Source: Viscum album (Eukaryota > Streptophyta > Magnoliopsida > Santalales > Viscaceae). Taken from it: DNA of 64,000 bases. Where the stretch lies: contig OY728131.1 in assembly GCA_963277665.1 (NCBI GenBank), forward strand, positions 1,390,936,688-1,391,000,687, written 5' to 3'. Position numbers and translations under genes: made by a program. Every line of letters begins with the position of its first letter. Within the stretch, counting starts at the first letter, position 1. Positions 26,374 through 38,202 of the stretch are shown one piece after another. Under the pieces are notes generated by a model. It was not told the origin of the DNA and did not search any database. It worked only from the letters and a program-made list of their open reading frames with translations.

Positions 26374-29300
26374 GTAAAACATTTCATCTTTGTAAATCCA
26401 AAATAATGCCAAATGCAAAAACCAAACCCAACTAAAAGGCCAAAATAGACTCCTTCACCATGTTTCACCCACCCCCAAAAGGCCAAAACACCTCCAATTG
26501 ACCGATAAAGGAATACTATCACCAAAAAAAACTTTCACCACATCAAAAAATTATCGTTTATATTTATATTTAATCGAAAAATAAAACTCCCCAAACACTA
26601 TCTGAACAAGATTCCAGCAATTTACCAAAACAAACAACAAGAACGAACAAGGTTACACTTACCTTGATTTAACCATACCGTTAGGAATTATCTACTCCAA
26701 ATATTTACACATGGAAGATTTAGGTATTTAGATATCTCCGAAAAAGGATACCTACCACAAAGAAAATACTAGGGACCAATCTAAGTTACAAGTATGGGGA
26801 GACACAAATTGCCTCCCCACAATAAGAGAAAACTCAAATTTTTCCCGAGATAGAATCAGGACACTAATAGGGGAGGATCGAATGGACTCCTCGATAAAAG
26901 GTTAGAAATCCATTTGAAATTTAAAAAGGAACATTTATGAGAATCATAGTGGGTGTCCCCAATATAAGAACCAACCATATTAACCGACCAGCATGGGCCA
27001 AAATAGGAAGAACCCAAATTTAATGATTTGGGATAGTGGCACGGTTAGTCCGCACGGTTCGGGGAACCATGAGCTAACAGTGTGGATCCTTCTAATTGCA
27101 TTGTTTTCTGAGGCATGGCTACTACTAACCATGTAAAAACCATCTTCTCAACCTGACAAGTCAAATTTCAATTCTTTCTCTAAAAACCTAATGTAATCCA
27201 AAAAGGAATAGAATGAAATTGGGAGAAAACATGCGCATGATGCCCTCCACCTATTTCCACTAAAAGAGAGAAACAAAATCCAGATAATGAAACCACGGGT
27301 TTTAACTATTACAATATTTCATTCTGTGGATAGTAATTTGAAAAAGGGTTTGAATGAAACTGGAATTTCCCTAGAGAACATGTCCGCTTCTCAACGGGAC
27401 CTATGGATGGAGCTCAAATGGGTATAGCATCTTTAGCTTCACAATTAGTCTTTGGAAACCCTTAAATTGAACTTTTCCATTTGGTGCCATGAAAACTATA
27501 CCCTGATCCCATATGGGTTCACCAATGCATAACACGTTCCAAACTCACATTACCCTGACCATAAATTTTATGGAAATATGGGCTTAGAGGATGCACTCAA
27601 ATCACACCTTGTTTCTTCAGGTGAAAAACAACAGAATGAATGGACATATATAAACTCCTTACTCTAAAACAGAGGATATCAAGATCTCCTGAAAGGATAA
27701 ACACTTATGAGAAAACAAATACTCACAAAATTTTATACAAAATTACCTTTACAATCAAATGTGGACACGACATCACAATGTGTCACCGAAAATGACCAAC
27801 ATGACTGGTAGAAACAATACATGGAGGGGGGCCTTATAAAACGTCCCCCAAAATCACAACATTCCAGAAAGTGGCCATAACAGTCTCTCAAGGCCAGATT
27901 TCCCACTCTAGTGGTTTAATATAAACCATTTCTTTGAAGAGACTATAAATGAATCATAGGCCCTCTTAGAAACATTCCAAACTAACAGCCCCAGACAACT
28001 TACACCTTTGAATAATTATATACCCAAAGAATCTATGGTCTCTTTCAACATTCCATAAAAACTCTCCTAATGCAAGAGGATCAAGAAAAAAAATAAAAAA
28101 AATGATGTAGTCTCATTCTACAAATCTTGAGAAAAAATTCCTTACATTGACCAACTATGGGATTTCCAACGGAGAAACAATATGGGTTTCACTTCCGTCA
28201 TGCACTAACCCTTAATAGGGGTGTACCTTATCAATAGAGAGAACCCAAAGACACAACCAATATAGTCCATTGTAAAAAAAACATACCAAAACCCCGAACC
28301 GATCACAAGAAGGGAACCACGATAAAAGTTTCCCTAATAATTTCTTAGAGGAGACGACTAAATGGTTCTTCTACCCAGCTTACTGACCAAACTCAAACAC
28401 AAAACATGGTTCAAAGAGGAGGGGTTCTTGTACTTAAAACATACCACAACTTCAACACATCAAAAAACAAATAGTATACACCATCCCAAATCATTCATCC
28501 AGACATCATGTTTTCCTTTAAAAACATTTCTCGGAAAACAAATGGTTCAGTGGATATCATATCCACTAGTGGTACCCCATGGGCCTCAAACATGCATGTT
28601 TTCGTGCCACCAGGAACCCTCCTCATATCCATCTCGGCACTCATCCAGTCATTCCATCAACCATGAATCATCCCATGTAACCCCATGCATGTGGTCTATC
28701 ATGTAAATACCAATGGTTAAACCCAAAATTCATTCCATATTTCAAAACCAAAATAGTAAACAATTACATCCTTTTTCTCAAGACAGCTAACCACTAGATC
28801 AAATCTAATTTACAACATACAAAAAAATTTATAAGGACACAACCATTTAAATAAAAACTCAATTTCAAGTTATTAACATAAATTTCAAAACACCTTAACC
28901 CATTAATACACCTTTCAATAGTTTAGAAAACTATATTGGAAATTTTTTTCAAAACCAACATTAATATAGTTCCTGCTTTTCTTAGAGGTGTAAACGCACC
29001 ATTTTACAATTCAAAATAATTCTCAAAAAATCAGTTCTACAATTTAGAATATCAAAACATTCCCTATTTATTGGGAAATCATTTCACAAAAACTTTACGC
29101 ATCATAAAATCATGTCATTTTTGATTTAAACTGAACTTACAATATTTCAAAACTAAAGGAAACAAGACAATGTGTGAGGAAAATAGTTCTGGTGGGTAAC
29201 TTTGGCATATGGTTGGCGTCCATACACCAATCACTTCACCTTCACTGAGAGTGCTATAGGGAAATATCCCCTACTCTACATATTTTTCAAGGCCATGCGA

Positions 29301-29481
29301 GATCCATGATACCATTAACCCAACTCTCTTTTCATTTCCCCTAATGATCATCAAACCAAGAAAAACAAAGGACTCAAGTAATTCCCAACTCCAATGGTGA
29401 ATTGAATCTTTTCATGAGGTGTGGTGATGAGGAACACTCCCCATAACTGGAATTCCACTTCTCAACAATCATAACTCCAAA

Positions 29482-29751
29482 CTATCTCGATTGTTCCCCA
29501 TATAACATGACCCAAGGGGTTAACTTGAACTTCCTTTGATACCATTTTGACATGATCCAAATATGGATGCCATCGAAACCAGTGCCAAGCCAAGATTGTG
29601 ACAAGTCCCGGAGGGCATTCCTGATCCCCATGGGTTGGAACAAGTGCATGGGTATCATAAACAGAAAACTAGTACTAATTTTCCCATGTTTATAATCATT
29701 AAACAACAAATGAACCCAGTAAAATGAATCTGGATTTTTCAAACAAAACAA
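29482..29751 (-). CDS. Recurrent short reading frame, copy c (89 codons, unknown function)
   Basis: It reads KNPDSFYWVHLLFNDY, FLFMIPMHLFQPMGI, then SQSWLGTGF and IWIMSKWYQRKFKL, ending PWVMLYGEQSR before a stop at the same position as in copy a. A second open stretch directly upstream on the - strand (29786-29971) has relatives in unit 2 and could be the N-terminal part, separated by a frameshift. The start codon is therefore not settled. No catalytic motif, zinc knuckle or signal peptide is recognised. The function is unknown, and even protein-coding status rests only on the shared frame and stop. Confidence 0.4.
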   Translation of the reverse strand: MFCLKNPDSFYWVHLLFNDYKHGKISTSFLFMIPMHLFQPMGIRNALRDLSQSWLGTGFDGIHIWIMSKWYQRKFKLTPWVMLYGEQSR

Positions 29752-30437
29752 TCTTTTACAAAAATTGACAACTGAATTACATAGTTTAAAAAACTAAAAA
29801 AGAACTATATAAAAGGTTCAAAACCAAAATTAAAGATCCCAAAAACCACCTAAATGCAAGGGGAACCTCCCTAAAGCCATCTCCACAATGCATCACCGCT
29901 AAGGACCTTCTAGAAACCCGAACCACTGGAACTAAAAACTGTACCCAACCTGCAACAACAAAAATGACCAAGTTTATGTAAACCCAAGGGTTTATGTAGG
30001 GTGTGATTCAATGACAAGTAAGATACCACCACTAAGAGATTCCATTTTACAAACACTCTATGATTAAAATCATGTATGTTTTCATAAACATGAAATGCTA
30101 GTTAAATTTCTAAAAGATGAAACTTAAAAATTAAAACAGTTTTCAAGTGGGATAATTTGAAGAATAATAAAATTTCAAATGAATTCCAAAAATAATGAAA
30201 TTTACATCCAACAAACAATATGCCAATAGTAAGAAAAAATAATCCAATTATCATAATAAATTTGAAATAACCCCTAGGTATTAGTTTGTTGTCGGTCTCA
30301 GGTACCTCGTATCTCAGTGAGATTAACTGTCACACTATCTGTTCTCATGTACACTAGTAGGAAGAATACCAAAAACCTATTGGACCCCAATCAGCATCAT
30401 CATAGTTTATTTAGTGTTGTAATCATCAATATTACTA

Positions 30438-32454
30438 TGTAAAACTGAGGCCAAACCCCACTGATTCACTAGCATCCATGAACTCATCCACCAACCCGGA
30501 TACCCTGGTTTCCCTCTTGTGCTCAAAGAAGATAAAAAATACATGAAATGTAATTTTCACATGAAAATATCACTTTAACATAACACATAAACCAAACATC
30601 CCCATGTACCCCACACAAGTCACAAAATCTACTTTTCATTCAAATGCATTTTGAAATCAAACTCACACCAAAATAGCCCAAAACACATTTTTCATAACGT
30701 TCGCATTCCAACACATCATTTAAAAATTTCATTAAATCTATCCAAATATGATAAACCTGACATAACATCCCACTCACATGTTTCATAAAACCCTTCTCAT
30801 AAACCTAATCCATTATTCACATCACACTCACACAAACAGACCACATTACATTCCCATCTATTTCACATTTCAATAAATCTATTAATCATTTTTATAAAAC
30901 ATTTCCTAGAGGATACACATAACATGATATCCCCCTTCACATTTAAAATGTACCATTTCAAAATATACACAATCCAAACTGGTTTTACAATATGGTTTCA
31001 CCTCTTACATAAATCATTAAACCATTCAAACCTTTCATAAAACAATTCCAAGGAGTGTACCCAAACTTTTAACATAAAACCCATTTCAAAACCATATTTC
31101 ATGGATAAAATCAACCAAAACCAATTAAAAACATAATTTTTATCCTAAATTTTTTTTAAACCACCCACAAGTGTTATAAAAATACCTCAAACAATACCAC
31201 AAATGATCCACATGAAAAACACACATTTTCCAAATCACTTTCAAAAAGTACAACATGGTTTTACACCTTAAACCCATTAAAAACACTCTTTCAAACCCAA
31301 TGTCACACCAAGACCCTACCAAAGAATAATTTTCATCCCAAAAAATATTTATTAAACTGATTTCATGTGTTCAAAAATACACCCAAATAATACCCCAAGT
31401 GTTACACATGAAAAACACCCAATTTCAAGATAAAATGAAACTATAAAATTAAACACTTAACAAAATCAATCATGAAAAGTTTCTTCACCACACACAACAT
31501 TTGAGGAATAAGAATAATGATTAAATATATAATTCTAACCCATAAATAATTTTTTACACATGTAACCACCTATTGAAAATGTCGAATCCCTTAAATCGTG
31601 GTGTGAAACATCAACCGCACCACCACCACACCACAAAAAATTGAATAGGAACCAAAAACTTCTATATCACACCAAAAGGACACAAAATAAAACCATAGGA
31701 TCAATTCCTAACTTTTGGACATTTTATAAAATCATGAAAGAGGGAGAAAATCCTAAGGAAATGTCAGAAATCAAAGAGAGAAACACTTGCATGAAGAGAA
31801 CATGAAGAAATGAAGCAAAATCAACCAAATATTGAATATCCAAGCAACAAAAAATGATAGTGAGGCTAGAATTAAGAAGATAAGGACATTTAGGGACTGA
31901 AATTTAGGTTAAAGAGTAAAAAATTAATGATTAATGAAGGAATCAAGTTACCTTCTCAAATCTGGACGGTTTAAGAAATCCTGAAACTTTTTTCCATAAT
32001 TCGTGGTTCAAATGAGCTCCCAAAATGAGAAACTGATAATGGGGGCGATCCTTGGGATATTGGATTCGATAGGGAGGAGTAATCACAAAAATAAATTTGA
32101 AGAGATATTATATAATTTAAAAAAATAAATCAATGTAGAAAATGGGCTTACGGGCATGCCCAATTACTTAATAAAAAACCCAAATACACCATGATTATGG
32201 ATTTCTAAAGGCTCCAAATAGACATTGTGGTTTTAATAGGATAGGGGAGGCAATGTATGAATTTTAATGTGTGAAAAACATTGAAAATTGAGGAGGTATA
32301 AAAGACATGAAATTGGTTTTGTTATCTGGAAATGGGCTCACAGTATGGCCAAAAATTTGAAAACCCACCATTTCCACCAAAATGCATGTGAAACCCAAAA
32401 AAAAGAATGGAAATTAAATTTAAAATACATTGAAAATAATTTATGGATGTGACA
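30438..32454 (-). repeat. Array LTR d (about 2.02 kb)
   Basis: This is the outer right LTR, the 5' LTR of the - strand array. It ends 'atgtgaca' at 32454, and the next base returns to Tekay LTR2 ('atatacca', matching 'catatacca' in LTR3 near 36115). Confidence 0.8.
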
Positions 32455-32766
32455 ATATACCAATATACATTATATCATTATGTTATTCCCTCTAACACAG
32501 GTGATATGATTTATTATTATGTTTATTACTTTATTTGGATTTTAAGCTCATCCTTTTATTCATGTTATCCCCAATATATCCTATGTATATGTATGATACC
32601 AATTGATGTTAGAATCTCAGTGTGGATATTAAATAAAATTTGTTTTTATAATGTTTTTTTTGTACCTAATCTTCCATGACACTAGACATTATGATCCATG
32701 ACTAGTATTTCTGATTTTTAATTATGCTTAAAATCATGTAATGATATGTGAAACTAAATAGTGTCA
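32455..32766 (+). repeat. LTR2 of element C, right part
   Basis: It matches the last part of LTR3 (about 36115-36411), with shared blocks such as the 'tcatgttatc' region, 'gatattaaata' and the end 'tatgtg-aa...gtca'. About 340 bases present in LTR3 (roughly 35785-36115) have no counterpart on either side of the insert, so the target LTR lost sequence at or after insertion. The 78-codon frame at 32443-32679 spans the boundary and is accidental. Confidence 0.75.
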
Positions 32767-33335
32767 ATAATATATGTATTATAGGATGTTTTATTTTTTT
32801 GTCTATTAGGAATATAAAACTTTAGTAATAAATTTATGGATAATACTAACTATATAAAAACATCCCTAAATTTTGATAATTATAGAGTAAGTGTTTTTTC
32901 ATGAAAATACATCCATGTGTTGATACTACAGGTAGATGTTTTTCTGTCATAGATGTACCTGGGAGTAACAACTCTGAAAATGTGTTTTGGACAAGACTCG
33001 GGGTATCCTGGTTCAACACAATCAACCTTACTATGCACCTAGTTTGACACTCCTGGGGAATATTCTTTTGTAAATTTATAAGTTCATTATGAACCATTAT
33101 TAAGGGAACAAATAAAATTTCCTTAACAATATATGTTAGGAAATAGATCATGGAAAACCTTGATTCAAATCTAGGAAATCACAAGTTTGGATATAATTTT
33201 CCTTTAAAATTTTTTACTTTTATTTTTTATGTTTCCTTTTATATTCTTGTTAGATTAGAATTAAACCCCCCGCCAGTTTAGACCGTAGTATATAAATAAT
33301 CATTTTGGGGGATAAATTTTATAGTGGGGGAAGAA
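32767..33335 (+). mobile_element. Residual interior of element C (about 0.57 kb, no genes)
   Basis: The first part (to about 33150) matches the Tekay leader of elements A and B (for example 'agtaacaactctg' at about 32962 and 8068). The rest is 3' untranslated sequence ending in a polypurine tract. All of gag and pol is missing. The 101-codon frame on the opposite strand (32846-33151) lies over leader sequence and is not a gene. Confidence 0.75.
33324..33335 (+). promoter_or_regulatory. Polypurine tract of element C
   Basis: 'gtgggggaagaa' abuts the LTR3 start 'tgtaaatc'. It is well preserved and fixes the + orientation of element C. Confidence 0.8.
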
Positions 33336-36300
33336 TGTAAATCACTGAGGTTTTACATGTAAATTTAATGAAATTCATTAAAAAATAAATCTCTGCGAAA
33401 TAACACATTGTTTTAAGTATATAGTTATAATGTTTCCATTAATCTTATATTATTCACTTTTATGTTTTTTATTTTTAAAAACACACATACACAATTGCAA
33501 TTTTAAGATATTTAGAGTTTGTTAGTATCATCATAATTTTTAGTGAACAGTAACATACCCTTATGAACAGTAATGTTTCACTTATGAATAGAAATTTCAC
33601 CCTTATGAATATTAAATCAAACAAATGACTAGTAACCTCACCCAGTTAAATAGAAATAAAATTTAGGTACCTTATAAGTGACAATATTCATAGTATAAGT
33701 GTTTGTATTTTTTAAGTCATCAGTATTTAATTACCATTTTATGATTAATTTAATAATTTAAAACAATATTTATTTTTCATAAAATGTGTTCATTAATAAA
33801 TATTTTTATGTCTTATGATTATATGTTAATTTTATGGGACCATAATTAATTTTTCAAAGTGAAATAAAATCAATTATAAATTTAAAAAAAAATTGAAGTT
33901 AATAATGATATTAAATATATAAAATTCTCATATTTGTAACATTATATAAATAAAATGGAGTTTATTTTTCAATTATACAAGTCAAAAAACGTTTACATTG
34001 ATTTTATAGTATTTTTCTGAAATACATGAATTTTGGTGAATAGTAAAATACGATGATTTATGATAAATGTTAAATACATGAATTTTGGATTCAGGGATGA
34101 TTTCCTAAAGATGTAATCACCATTGTTTAGAAATGAAATGATCTAATTACTATAATTTTTCTCAAGAATCAAAAAAATTTATACTATTGAGAAAAATAAT
34201 AAAATAATGATTAAAAAAAGGAAAACCCCGCCAATCCTCCACTATAAATACCACCCTCACCCCCTATTCTCCTCACAAATCTCAGGCCTTTTCCCTTGTC
34301 CGAATTCTACAAAAATCACTATCTAACACGCTATACCACTTCTATGATTTCTTTTTCTCATAAAAATAACAATACATATACCCTAAGGAAGTTACCAAGA
34401 TGAATGAATCAATAGGTAAAACCTTCTCCATTTTATTTCAATGTCTTTCCAAGTTCCTTTGAATTCTTCTCTATCCTAACATCACATAATAAAAATTGTG
34501 TGATAAATATAGTGCCCTAAATATACTATAATTTTTTATTATTATTCAATAATTCATCATAATATCCCATTTCCCATTCTTTTATACTATAAATTAAAAC
34601 AACATCTGGGATATGTTAATTTGTCACATTCAAGGATGAGGAGATTTAAATTACTATTTCCATCTTAAATTCTGATAATGAAACAATTTTTTATTGTTTA
34701 AATAGATTATTATATATGTAATATATCATTGTAATTTTTTGGATTCATTTTTTACAAATAATATTAATTTTAAAAAAAAATGAGTTCATTGTGATCTAAA
34801 AACCTCCAATTAACCCAAACATTTATCATTAAAGTTTTATATAATGAATCATCTTCACTCAAAATAAACAAATGAATTTTAGAAAAATATAGTATTTTAA
34901 ATGTTATATAATAAAAAATAACTACTATTCTAGACATGATTCTTCATTTTACATGACTATCCATACATTTATATAGTAATGTCGATCATGGAAACCAAAG
35001 AAAGAAATCCTTCCAAAAAATGAAATTGAACCTCTTAAATCATATAAAAGGAAATCAATGAACTTCATAAGGTTATAAAAAATAAATAAAATGTATAATA
35101 TATTCTTTAATAATTAATTAATTAATGTAATTTTTTTATACATGACATTAATATCAAGTGAAGAAAACAATCTCATTTAATGTAAGGGATTCTACCTGAA
35201 CCTCCATTAATCCATCACGTTTCTCTACCATTATTTTTACCCAAATGAAGTTATATTTTAATTTTATATACATATTATTGATTATATTTATATATTCCAT
35301 CTCATGTATGATGATCCATTCATCGCTATATTTTTGGTATATACATGTTTTTAATTGGTTCCATTCTCAATTATTGCTGATATGTAAGCACGTTTTAACG
35401 GAACATACTGAATTCTTACACAATTTCAAGTGTCCTATATAATATGATTTATCCCTAATTATCTTTATTAATTAAATAATTTTTATGAAAATATTCTTGT
35501 TAAAATTATCGTTTTATATTAAATTTTATTCCCTTTTCTATTTTAAATTATCTTTGATGTTTTCCTTAAACCGCACTAAAATGTTTTAATTCAAATGTTT
35601 CAAAAATACACTTTTTAAATGATATCACATAAATTTGATTAAATTATATTTATATATGCCTTATAAAACTTATTATTATACATTCATGATCAAATTCCTT
35701 ATATTTATGGACACTTCAAAGATATTCACATTGGTTATGCTTTTTGAGGAGATTGTGATACACATTTCATTCCATGGGTACCATTTTGTTTATATATGAT
35801 TGATTTTGTATGATTATTTATATAGAAAATATATTCATAAACATGTTATGATGGGTTCTCCATGATATATCTCGACTTCATTGGGTAATTATTTCTCTCA
35901 ATAGATGTTAAGTGAAATGATTTAGCCGCTAGACAAGAATCGTGCTCCATGTGCTCCATGTGAATTGGTCTTTGTGGTCAACCATGACTTGTGCTCCTCT
36001 ATATGATAAGATGTTGGATGATGATAAATTCTTGATTCATGTTTCTAACACATTACTTTTTTTAGGATTATATGATCTAATGTTCTAAATTTTAGGATTC
36101 CTTATGTTTAATCATATACCATGCCTCTTTATATAATTATCGTATGCCTTCTAACCCGTGTGGTAGGATTTATTCTTATTTTTCTTCCCTTACTAGGATT
36201 TTTCGTCCATACTTTTGTTCATGTTATCTCTAGGTTGTCCTCTGAATATGTATAAGCCCAATTTACGTTAGGAGCTCAATATCGATATTAAATAATTTTT

Positions 36301-36411
36301 TTAATTATGTACTAATTATCCAATACACTAGATTTTACATTCCTTGGCTAGTATTATTATGTTTTATTATTATTAAAATGATTTAATGATATGTGTAAAA
36401 TTCTAGGGTCA
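33336..36411 (+). repeat. LTR3, 3' LTR of element C
   Basis: This is a 3.08 kb LTR starting after a polypurine tract and ending 'ttctagggtca', collinear with LTR2. It is the most complete Tekay LTR in the window and was used as the reference for the others. No genes are supported; the frame at 35245-35442 is not conserved in the other LTRs. Confidence 0.8.
34243..34250 (+). promoter_or_regulatory. TATA box of LTR3
   Basis: 'tataaata' within 'ctccactataaataccaccc', 907 bases into the LTR, with the same C-rich downstream stretch as LTR1 and LTR2. Confidence 0.7.
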
Positions 36412-38188
36412 CTATAATATATATATAGTGCTAATTCATAATACAAAACAAGTTCATGATGATTGATATACAGTCGTACTAATCTAAAAAATTATCACTA
36501 ATTTTTTATCTAATAACTCATACTCATAAGATATAAATTAATGAATTATATAACCATTTAATCCTATTATTGTTAGTTAGTATCATTTAAATTTAATTCT
36601 GGTAAATTATATCCATTCCACATGAACATCCATACAAATATACAAGTATACCATTCATGAAAACCAAGGAAACGAATGTTGTCTACTGATAAATTTTTAT
36701 TTATAACTCATAGAAAAGGATATAAATGAACTTTATAAAATTAAAATAAATCAAATAAATATTTAAAAGGATATAAATTAATTAACTAATGGATTTAATT
36801 TGATTATCCAAGACATTAAGGTCATGTTCAGAACACATTCTGACATACGGTTCTGGTTTCTACTCAAACCATCATTTTTCCATCGGGTTATTCTTTCATT
36901 ATCCTGATCAAAATGAAATTTTTCATTGTTTTTATTTAATTTGATTATATAAGTTTTCTTTGTTCCAATAATATATATACATATGATTTTATGTATCTTT
37001 TATGGTAAATAAATGTTTTACAAGGTTCCCTTCTCAAATAATCAATCCCAACTAAAAAGAACATATAAATTTCGTACCCATTTTTGAGTAATATTCATAA
37101 TTTATTTTAAGTAACCATTATTTTTATTAAAACAATTATTTTGTAATTAAAACCCATATTTTTTCATTTATGGTTTGATACCAAAAATCTTGAAAAATAA
37201 AAATGAATTTTCTCAAAGAACTATTCCTTGCAATGTAAAAATGTGTACTTCTCTCAAGAATTCCTTGATGATTTTATTAGAGTATTTTCAGCTATTTCAA
37301 CACAAATGTTGATTAATTTATTATTGAGATTAATATATTATGTTTATCATAAAACATATTTTATTTAATTTTTTATGAATAGTGTGACTGTGGATGTTCT
37401 ATATTGATATCATTCACCATAACATACCGAATGGTTAGTAATTATGTTTACAGACTAGGGAAGATTATTTAAATTTCATATGTATATGATGTTTATATTT
37501 AACCACATTCATATGAGTAATTAATTTGACTTAGAAAGTGAAGAGTGTGTCCCTCTATAGTCCCATAATTAATCCACTTCTCTCAAGAGACAAAGCAGAA
37601 TTGGGTATGGTGGAGGTGTTACCCTAGTATTTCCAAAATATGTTAGTCAGGTCCTCGATAGTATGTTTCAAGTGTCCAAAATTATTCATTTCCTAATTAT
37701 GATATTATTACTTGATAATCCTTGTGGCTATTCGACCCGTATAATTTCCGTGGTTTTGTTTCACTATCTTATGATCATTTATATTTCATTATTTAATTAT
37801 TTTTCATTCCTATCATATTATACACATGTATATTTTTAAGGGAATGTGTTTTTAGTTTTTCACCAGGCCTAGTGATTATATTTGATATAAATTCAGATAT
37901 ACTAAAAAACCACACTAAAAATTTGAGATAACCTCTTTCTTATGTTTATTTTCCTCTTGGATGTGAAGATGATGGTTATAAATGAATTTCTAGGAAAATC
38001 TCAATGTTATGGATGTTTCCAATAGAATATATATTTTTTACATTCATGATTTTATGTTGAACTTATGTTTGTTTATGGATTTCCAAAACTACTATTCTAT
38101 TCATTATTTTGGGATACAAATTTCTTGTAATTATTCCAATGTAATAAAATAATCCACCAGCTAAAGGAACTAGGGTTGGGACGTTACA
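36412..38188 (+). repeat. LTR4: 3' part of another Tekay LTR
   Basis: It is collinear with LTR1 from about 6012 to its end at 7856. Shared blocks include 'atatccattccacatga', the 'atatacaagtata' block, the 37340-37700 region and the terminal 'ggaactagggttgg' block ending in 'gttaca'. The 5' third including the promoter is absent, cut where element C ends. It may be what remains of the 3' LTR of element B. Confidence 0.75.
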
Positions 38189-38202
38189 CTAATGAGTCTC
38201 TT

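Larger units (their letters stand above)
26362..30437 (-). mobile_element. Array interior c (about 4.08 kb)
   Basis: This is the internal region of unit 3 and the best preserved at its 3' end (purine tract). It carries a copy of the recurrent frame at 29482-29751 and its probable upstream part at 29786-29971. The rest appears non-coding. Confidence 0.75.
12258..32454 (-). mobile_element. Tandem array of a large non-autonomous LTR element (LARD-like), three units plus one LTR
   Basis: The array reads LTR-interior-LTR-interior-LTR-interior-LTR with a period of 5998, 6079 and 6103 bases. LTR boundaries come from where the fourth copy returns to Tekay LTR2 sequence (32455) and from the repeated 'gtgaaactgaggcc' edge. 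On the - strand each LTR runs TGTCACATCC...TTTCACA. A purine tract (best copy ggtggggagaat) precedes each of the three interior-to-LTR junctions, which fixes the orientation. No RT, RNase H, integrase or protease was recognised in the 4 kb interiors, the usual definition of a LARD. Copies look roughly 85-90% alike by eye. Confidence 0.8.
9779..36411 (+). mobile_element. Element C: Tekay-type element with tiny interior, split by a 20 kb insertion
   Basis: Two LTRs of about 3.1 kb (LTR2 9779-12257 plus 32455-32766; LTR3 33336-36411) flank only about 569 bases of interior. Both start with TGTAA and end near 'gtgtca'/'gggtca', and both carry a TATA box at +907 to +916. Removing the insert restores collinearity of LTR2 with LTR3, except for about 340 bases missing from LTR2. 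The bases 'atata' before 9779 and the TA-rich 'tataatata' after 36411 could be target-site remnants, but the sequence is too simple to be sure. Confidence 0.75.

Noticed and set aside
32846..33151. 101-codon - strand frame
   Set aside because: It lies antisense over Tekay leader sequence that is non-coding in elements A and B.
36411..36460. Target-site duplication for element C ('atata' against 'tataatata')
   Set aside because: The sequence on both sides is a low-complexity TA run, so a match is uninformative.
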